DNA of 64,000 bases, from the NCBI GenBank assembly GCA_027405735.1, contig JAPEHQ010000020.1, forward strand, positions 310,001 through 374,000, in the 5' to 3' direction. The notes under the pieces are model-generated. The model was not told where the DNA came from, searched no databases, and worked only from the letters and a program-made list of their open reading frames with translations. Below are positions 56,742-64,000 of the stretch, one piece after another. Position 1 is the stretch's first letter, and each line of letters begins with the position of its first letter. The position numbers and the translations under genes are program-made. This DNA is from Mucor racemosus (lineage: Eukaryota; Mucoromycota; Mucoromycetes; Mucorales; Mucoraceae).

Positions 56742-58700
56742 TTATTTCTTTATACGGACTATATATCTACTAATAATTGCAGCAATGAGAGCCATAAGAC
56801 CTCCAAAAGCCAGAACAGTAGATACATTAGAGCGGCCCTCATCATTAGGATCTTTTACTTCGCCCGAAGCAGCAAAGATAAGTGATGAAATGATTGCCAC
56901 TGCGAATTGAGGAAAGACGATATACATGTTATGAACGCCCAAAATCATTCCTGCGTCGAATTCATCTTGTTGATCTTCGAGTTGGTTTTGTGTAGGCTTC
57001 TTACGGCGTTCATCTTCATAACTCACATATTCACCAACTAAAGAGAATGGGATCCAAAGCACGATTGCCCACGGAATACCCATTATAGATAATACGACAG
57101 TTGCTGCAGTTACGGAACGAATAAACCAAGCCGAAAGCAAAGCGCCTGCGATAATCAGCTGAGAACAAGTGTATACATTCAACAATGATAGCCACCAGAT
57201 ACCCCGCTTTTCAAAATGCATGACAAGTGCAGGGATAACCATACCGGCAATAACGGATACCATAGAATTACACAAGAGCGCAAAAGAACCAGCGCGGGTG
57301 CCTTCAGCCCAGTTATCATCACCAGGAGAAGCAGAAGGGTGTGAGGCAAAATAAAGATCTGAAACCCATTGTGTGCTTGATGCAGATTAATTATTAGAAA
57401 AAGAATCATGTGTGGATTATGAGTGTACTTACCTATAGAATAAAAATGGGAACCAACCCATCCAAGCAAAAAATTGGGTATTACAAAGTGATTGTATAGG
57501 TTTTGGTAAAAATCGGAAGGCACGCCAAATGTATTGGAATGTATGATACCATGGTCTATTATGATTCATTTAATAAGCTTTCAGTGAATGAAATCCCACT
57601 AGTTACTTACAAATTGTCTTGTTCTTCCGTATCTACGTATTGCTTTTCCTTGACAACAATGCAGGTTACAGCTAATGTAATCACGAATACAGACATTGCA
57701 ACGATGCAAAAAACTTTGATCTGTGAATCACCCATCCAAGGAAAATACTTTACCAAATCCATAAAACCAACAAAATATCCAATGACCATTGCAGAGTTAC
57801 TCATTCTTGCACTCCAAGCATTGGCATATTCCTGCTGCCAAAGGGGTGGCACATCCAGAATTAAAGCACGGCAAATAGCTTGTACTGCATTCAAAGTGAA
57901 ATCCAAGAAGTAAAATGACGAAACAGCAACAACAATGGCATATAAATGTGCCTAAACGGGAAAGTGTTTGAATAAAATGAATTTTATCAACAAACATAAT
58001 TTACTTACAGATTGATCAAATTTCTCTGGAGCATAGAAAGAATGAGCAATCCAGGCACCGAGTTCTTTTGCATAGGCAACCCCAATCATGGACAAACAGG
58101 TTAAAATACCTGATACTACAATAAATGGTCTACGTTTGCCAAATCTTGAGGTACATTTGTCACTGAATGCACCAATAAGCTAAAATATAAAATGAATCAA
58201 TCATTTGCAACATTTTAAAGCTATGTTTTTGCGACTTACAGGCTGTACAAGTAGACCAGAAAGAGGACCAGCTAACCAAACGAGAGCCGTCAACTCCTTT
58301 GATAAATCAAGTGATAACAAATATGGTGTACCATAACTTTAAAATTTATAAACTATTAGATTGGCTCATTTGATCCATTCAGCACACTACTTACGACAAT
58401 TCTACTGTCCCTGAATATGTGTGTGTGATTTTTTTAATAAACATTCTATGAATCTATTGGTTTTTATATCTTACATGTAAACTGTACACCTGCCATACAA
58501 ATAGTTAGACCCAATATTTGCATTAAACCAAGGCCAGCTTCTTTTGCCACATCTTGAGTTGAGGGAGTATCAGCAATTGTACCAATACTATTGTAAGTAG
58601 AGGGATCAAATGAAGATCTTCTTCTTCTATTTTTTGGTCTTGAAAGTGGAGGTTTTTGCTGTTGTAATAACGGCGAATTTTCACTATTACTATTAGTCAT
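56742..58700 (-). CDS. SLC45/SUT-type sugar:proton symporter (major facilitator)
   Basis: A multi-exon gene: 58475-58700, a 16-nt microexon 58395-58410, 58240-58336, then exons around 58016-58190, 57611-57953, about 57374-57562 and 56742-57364. The product is about 570 residues. A basic Ser-rich cytoplasmic N-terminus precedes about 12 TM helices. Family signatures are ELSYGTPYLLSLDLSK, WLAGPLSGLLVQPLIGAFSD, RFGKRRPFIVVSG, ARMSNSAMVIGYFVG, FFAWMGWFPFLFYSTQWVS and FSLVGEYVSY. These are shared by plant SUT sucrose carriers, S. pombe Sut1 (maltose/sucrose) and animal SLC45. Proton-coupled uptake of a di- or monosaccharide at the plasma membrane is expected; the sugar cannot be read from sequence. 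The tail ends ISRYIVRIKK, a basic cytoplasmic end. Confidence 0.9.
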
Positions 58701-59139
58701 TCTGAATATATATATGTGAGAAGAAGAGAGAAAAACTGGAGGAATGGAATCTGTACATTAACCTTTTTATTTAAAAGTAACTTTTTGTACATATCATATG
58801 ATTGTGTAATTATAGGAGGCCAAAGGCAAGTAAGTTAGGTGCCCAGGTTTTCTGATGAAAGGAACCAATCATACATTCACTTATCATCTGTCTTTTTTGA
58901 TTATCGTCATCCCCCACCTCCCCATCTTCAAACTTTACATTTCGACGTCTGATTGAAAAAAAAAAAAGGAGTATAAAGCAACCCTCTGTAGCAAATATCG
59001 GGAAGAGGCTGATCATATATATTTTTATAATAAACATTAATATATACGTATATAAAAAACTTATTAAATTTAAGGGCGCATTAAGTCATTCATACACTAC
59101 AAATGGAAGAACAGTGAAATGTACTTTTTATTGCAGGCA

Positions 59140-59176
<37 letters not shown>

Positions 59177-59418
59177 GTCAAATTTATAAATGAACAAAGT
59201 TTTACGTTAATCCGTTAAAATTTTGTATACAACTACAGAAAATATAAATCGATGAAAAAAATCAGCATTTACTAAAATTTAATTGATTATGTTTGCTTAA
59301 TTTCTTTTATCTATCATTATATATATAAAAAAAGGGGGGAGGGAAAGTTGGAGCATTTTGAAGGGGTTGAAAATGTAAAAAAGTGAGAGGATGAAAAAAA
59401 ACATACAAAAAGGAATTC
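58701..59418. other. Intergenic region with A homopolymer
   Basis: Contains the 5' flank of the transporter, a run of about 30 A at 59146-59175 and the 3' flank of eIF3e. A 75-codon ORF (58810-59037) is unsupported. Confidence 0.5.
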
Positions 59419-60991
59419 TTAGGCAGAAACTTCATTAGAAGCATTTTGTGCAACTTGAATTTCACGTCTCTTGATGGTGGTAGCAAGTACCTGTGATCGG
59501 AAAGAAAGACCCTTTGTACGTTCGATGACTTGTTGATAAACAGATGTAATTGGTGTATTCATGATAACAGTATTCTCTTCAAAATCAATCTTGGCATCAA
59601 CACGAGTATCTCTAATCAAGTTGACAATCCATTTCTCGCCTTCCTCTTGAGACAAGTTTAATCTTTGTGACATTTCTTTGATATCAATCTTTTGATGAAT
59701 TCTACAATATGTTTCAGAAATGAATTGTCTAGCACTTTCCATGAAGTCTTCATGAGTAGCAGCCAAGAAGAAATCATTACTCAAAACATCCTCACATTCC
59801 TTCAATTTCTTTTGAGCACCTTCAAAATCAAAACGAACGAAAAGAGCTTCGACGAATTCGGTAACAGGATCCTTGTATTCGTATGCTTCTTGTTCAATAA
59901 TCTTGACCAATTCCTTCATTTGATTCTTTCTACGCTTGTTGGTGACAACAGCTGTGGCAAGATAACGTAAGATCCAAGGACAAGAGGTTTGAATAGTATT
60001 GATATATTGAGGGGTGAGGAACATATCGACAATGCCATCACGACCCTTGGGGTGGTTGAAGAAAACAAACAAGGACCAATGAAGGAGCCAAGTACGTTGT
60101 TGGAGTTGTTGGAGAGGTGATGTAAAGCTCTTTTGATCAATGGCTTCTCTTAACTTTTGCATTTCTTCCAAAGCAGCATCCCAATTACCGGTTAAAATTT
60201 CAGCTGCCATCTTGCCCCAAGTGGCAGAAAGAGAACGTTCGGCATCAGTAGACTATATGAAATGTCGAACAGATTAGTTTTTTTTTTTTTTTTGCTTTGA
60301 ATAAAAAATTCGAGATTATGAAAATTACCAAAACGCGGAAATGATAAAGATAATCAGCAGCTCCTCCATAATCACCACAGTTATATTGGAATTGACCAAA
60401 CTCGTACAAAATATTAATAGAATCATCAGTAAACTAAATTGATCTTGTTAATAAAATAAACACAAATAAAACACGGTGGTTTGCCACTTACCTTATAATT
60501 TTCCTTTAAATATTGCAAATTTTGGGCTTTATCTTGGCGAAGAGCAGCAATAACTTCGGGTTTCTCGAGAACATCCATGACCTTTTGAGCTTTTGTTCTT
60601 AAGTCTTCCATCTTGGACAAAACATTTTCTCTTTTTTCGGTGAATTCTATGTCGACGAAAATGTATAATCAGTATTTGTTTCAAAAAAAAAAAAAAAAAA
60701 TCGTGTTTTGTTCGGCTATTACCCTTGGGAGCTTCTTCAGTCTTGTGAAGCTTCTTGTAGAGTTCAAGAACGAAATCAACCATGTTGGAACCCTTGAACA
60801 AGTCATATTTAGCTTGGAGTAATTCCTCAGGAGCGTAAACCTATTTTAATATATACATTAAAATCGAGTTTAGCCTAAAATTCAAAATTTATATCTACTT
60901 CTTTGAGTTCCAGAAATTCAATAAGAGGAAAAACGAGATGACGATCCAAGAATGGGATCATTCTCATAGTCAAATCTTGAGTGGCAGCCAT
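59419..60991 (-). CDS. INT6: Translation initiation factor 3 subunit e
   Basis: Five exons in phase: 60899-60991, 60723-60840, 60492-60646, 60329-60433 and 59419-60252, giving 434 residues. The start [20 protein letters not shown] and [11 protein letters not shown] match the conserved eIF3e N-terminus. Helical repeats follow ([60 protein letters not shown]), then the C-terminal PCI domain ([54 protein letters not shown]). eIF3e is a PCI-core subunit of the eIF3 complex that recruits the 43S complex to mRNA. The length is normal (about 440). The gene is well conserved with no defects. Confidence 0.96.
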
Positions 60992-61235
60992 ATTGTTGAA
61001 AATAAAATGATGAGTTTCGACAAAGAAAGAGGGAAGTGAAAACAACAAAAAATTTTGGAAGGCTTGTAAAAACAAACCCATTTACACAGTCACCGGAGAA
61101 GATACTGTATGTTTGAAAAGCAATGTTTTGGCCAATTGAACGATTTAATATACAAGTAAAGTTTTCAATCAAGATAGTCATTATGTACTGGCATTTAAAG
61201 AGGTGTCTTTTGTCTATTGCTAATATTGGATTTGT

Positions 61236-62443
61236 TTATTTTCTTAAATTATCTAAAGGGTGTAATTGATTTTCAGAATTAGTCCACGGTATATGTAATC
61301 TCGGTGGTATTTGTGTATCACTGAATACAGAAGAAGTTGGAGGGGTTTGTTTAGGAGAAATCCCAGCCTCAGTATCTTGCATCCAATCTTGCCATTCTGT
61401 ACTTTGATCTGGCATCCAAGTTATAATATCTTGCGTACGATCAGAGATTATGGAGGCAGCTTTTGCTTCCCCATGGTTATTGTTTTTATACATTTGCTCT
61501 TCAGGCCTTAAAAGAGTATTTGTTTTTATCACACTATTCTTTCTCAGTATTTGATCAACTTGTCCCAAAGCCAAACTATGTCTCTTAGATGGCTTAAGTG
61601 GCTGACATTCAGATGGAGATTTTTGGCTATTAGATGTATTACTTTTCTTTTGTCGTCGTTGGTGTGATGGCTGTTGCAAATTCATCGTCATGAATGAACT
61701 GTTACCATCTAACCGATCCAACCTTTGAGACACTGGCTCTTTTACTCGAAAAGGATATGGCAGCATCATTTCTTTTAGGACATTGGCATCAGGATACTCT
61801 AAATAATTACGTATACTTGTAGGTGTTGGGATGTAAAGACCTGTCGATGTTCTTCCCGTAATTACAGGCTGCTCGGAAAACGGATAAGTAAATGCTGAGA
61901 AGTCTGGGAATCTAATAATCAAGTTAGCTGAATTGTATAGTGGTTCTGCAATTATCTACGATATACTTGCATCTACAGAAACAAAGTTAAATTCACTAGA
62001 TTCACATCGCAAACTTTAAGAAATCAACTTACGCTATCATTATCGCTGTTAAATAAACTAGGATTGCTTTTACAAGATGTAGATTTATAGTCTTCATCTG
62101 TAACGCTTGATTGAAACGATTTATCTGTTGTCAGAAAACTGTTAGGTCTTTGTTGTTGATGGCTTGCATAAATAGAATTTTCCTGTGCTTCTACATCTAA
62201 TTGATCAAATGTCTGTTGTAATAATTCTGCTGTATTTTCCTTTGTACCATCGTCTTCTGTAACAAGAGAATGCAGCTGCCGTTCGATATTGAGTGTATAT
62301 ACAGAAGAACGATTTGATAACAACAGATTAGTACTATTGTTACTACCACTATGTAAACTAGTAGTTGACGAATTTGCAAAAAATTCTGCATTATGCCGCC
62401 CATAAAATGGGAGTTGTTTACGAATAGTTTGTGGTGAATCCAT
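61236..62443 (-). CDS. Fungal orphan protein, Ser/Gln/Pro-rich
   Basis: Two exons in phase, 62033-62443 and 61236-61955, giving about 376 residues. The alternative acceptor at about 61911 closes the frame quickly, so the one at 61956 is preferred. The N-terminal exon is Ser/Asn-rich (STTSLHSGSNNSTNLLLSNR) with one helix-prone acidic stretch (LLQQTFDQLDVEAQ). The second exon has more conserved-looking aromatic/Pro segments (IIRFPDFSAFTYPFSEQPVI, GLYIPTPTSIRNYLEYPDAN) and ends with Trp-rich acidic sequence (DIITWMPDQSTEWQDWMQDT). No signal peptide, TM or known domain. It is probably nuclear or cytosolic and regulatory, but nothing in it fixes a function. Confidence 0.65.
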
Positions 62444-64000
62444 TAGAATAATAAGAGAAAAGTAGAGAAAACATTCAGAAACAGAAATGGTGATTTTCTT
62501 TTAGAAAAGTGAAACCTCTGTTCTAGATGGATGTTCAGAGGTGGGTAAGTAAATGCCGCGTTGAATTAATTGATCGTTACTTTCTAATAATACCAATACG
62601 AACAATAAAATATATGAACTGCTGCCTGTTAAGGTATGAAGATTATATTTATTTAGTCCATCGATTCAGGTGCGATAGGCAATGAATTAAAAAAAAATAT
62701 GACCATCTTAACTGTACTTAACAATTTCAAATCTCACCGCTTAAAAAAAGATGATAATAGCCGAACTTGTATTCCTTAAAGTGTCTGGAAGACTGTAATG
62801 GTTGCTCATTCCGCTGAATGCCATGCTCAAATTTTATAAGTTGTGAGATGCAGAAATTCTAGACAAAATCAAAGGTTTTTTCAAATTCACCCAACAAATC
62901 GCATTGTAATCCCTAGTAACTGGCAGCAGGCAGTTTAATGTTATTTGTACCCTTCAAAAAGTTGCATAACCAAATCGCGATAATTGTGAGAAATGTACTC
63001 TGCAAAGATTTTATACAAATCTTGAAATTCTATGATGTACAAGGAGGTAAAAAAAAAAAAAAAAAAAAGCTATGTTTCATCACGGTGGTTATTCCTTTAT
63101 TATTGATATTCCATATTCTATAGAAAATAAATAACACATTATAGCTATGACTTGCAGACTGTAATATCTATTAATATGCTACTTTGATTCAATAACCTGG
63201 TTCAAGGAGTACTTATAATTTACGAGTTTTTGGATTTCTTTTTACCACAATCTTTAATAAATTTTTTCAGTTCTACATACCTGTATTATTGGTAGGTAAT
63301 GTTTAGGATATAGACTGGACTGAGTACATTCAGTACTAATAGAAGTACTCAAAGAATTATTTAGACATGAATCTTAGAGTGATAAGTATGGGGATATAAC
63401 GATGTATTGCACTTTTATTTCATTTAGTTATGTTAAATTTAGTCTATGGTAAATGGTGTAGCCTGAAATCCTGAATTTGAGATAATCATGAATTCGTTCC
63501 TGAGAATGGAATCCAGCTATCCCATGTGTGTAAACATTCACCGTCTAAAGTTAATTAGGCATGAATACTCTAGATACTTAACTTGGCCTTATTCTACTAA
63601 ACTTGCTCTGGTCAATCTATTATGTCGTCATGTTGTAATCAACTATTTCCTCAAGGTGATTAAATCATTCATACGCACTGTATTATAGACTTTATATCCG
63701 CGTTTCCAAAACATATAAATACCCTGAATCCTGATATCCTTAGACATAGATCATTATCTTTTTACTTACAATATGCTCAATAAATATATCTAGTTTTAAC
63801 TTTATTTTCTAGTTATTTCATTGCGTATATTAAACAGCTTCAATTGAACACAATAATAAAAGCATGCTAAAGATATAAAATGCTTTTTGAACCATGCATG
63901 CCGCGTAAACGATAGCGCTCTTGATCACAGCATAGTCAATTACGCAAATGACATATATATTAAAAAGGCTTCTATCTAAATCAATCATCTTAGTCAACTA
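62444..64000. other. Terminal AT-rich region, no gene recognised
   Basis: About 1.55 kb with short ORFs only (62938-63123, 63488-63688), an A run at 63050-63068, and no match to the repeat families seen elsewhere in the window. Confidence 0.5.

Noticed and set aside
58810..59037. 75-codon ORF upstream of the sugar transporter
   Set aside because: The hydrophobic start is typical of AT-rich DNA. It includes a poly-A/T stretch and likely overlaps promoter sequence.

Overview
The window is a stretch of fungal nuclear chromosome. It is strongly AT-rich, its genes carry short GT-AG introns (mostly about 50-120 nt), and the gene content is ordinary eukaryotic. The protein repertoire (a PX-AGC kinase, a NoxR regulator, a secreted choice-of-anchor-A-like protein, small cysteine-rich secreted proteins), the long A/T homopolymers and the Tc1, hAT-like and LINE debris fit an early-diverging fungus of Mucoromycota type. 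That placement is inference; no rRNA or other marker is present.

Layout. 1-1250: the 3' end of an unidentified plus-strand gene converges on a single-pass membrane protein with a Kre9/Knh1-like ectodomain. 1251-7772: no confident gene; repeat copies in opposite orientation span 2073-4740. 7773-13707: a PX-domain AGC kinase, a NoxR/p67phox-like TPR+PB1 protein and a small secreted cysteine-rich protein, all on plus. 13708-21196: gene-free repeat land, with a 557-bp inverted-repeat element and one copy of a 2.2-2.6 kb non-coding duplication that also lies at 44332-46521. 21197-29773: F-box/LRR protein, a decayed Tc1-type transposon, mitochondrial methionyl-tRNA synthetase, a tiny two-exon gene and a RasGEF. 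29774-33141: transposon graveyard (hAT-like fragment, LINE 3' end, second retroelement fragment). 33142-43102, minus strand: a YEATS2-like protein, a BRD8-like bromodomain protein, a mitochondrial RsfS/Iojap factor, a hypothetical protein and a secreted choice-of-anchor-A-like protein. 43103-48394: repeats, including a hAT-type MITE with a perfect 8-bp target duplication. 48395-62443: Gly/Arg/His-rich protein, hypothetical protein, complex I ESSS subunit, elongin C, dihydrolipoamide dehydrogenase, a small ORF in two frames, SLC45/SUT sugar transporter, eIF3e and a fungal orphan. 62444-64000: nothing recognisable.

There is no biosynthetic cluster or defence system. Housekeeping genes are interspersed with transposon blocks. 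Loose functional groupings are two acetyl-lysine-reader genes side by side (YEATS2-like and BRD8-like), several mitochondrial genes (MSM1, RsfS, NDUFB11-like, LPD1), and a PX-AGC kinase directly upstream of NoxR.

The most informative structural signal is the pair of paralogous non-coding blocks at 17038 and 44332. The first copy carries two insertions, each with a target-site duplication, and the second copy keeps both empty sites.
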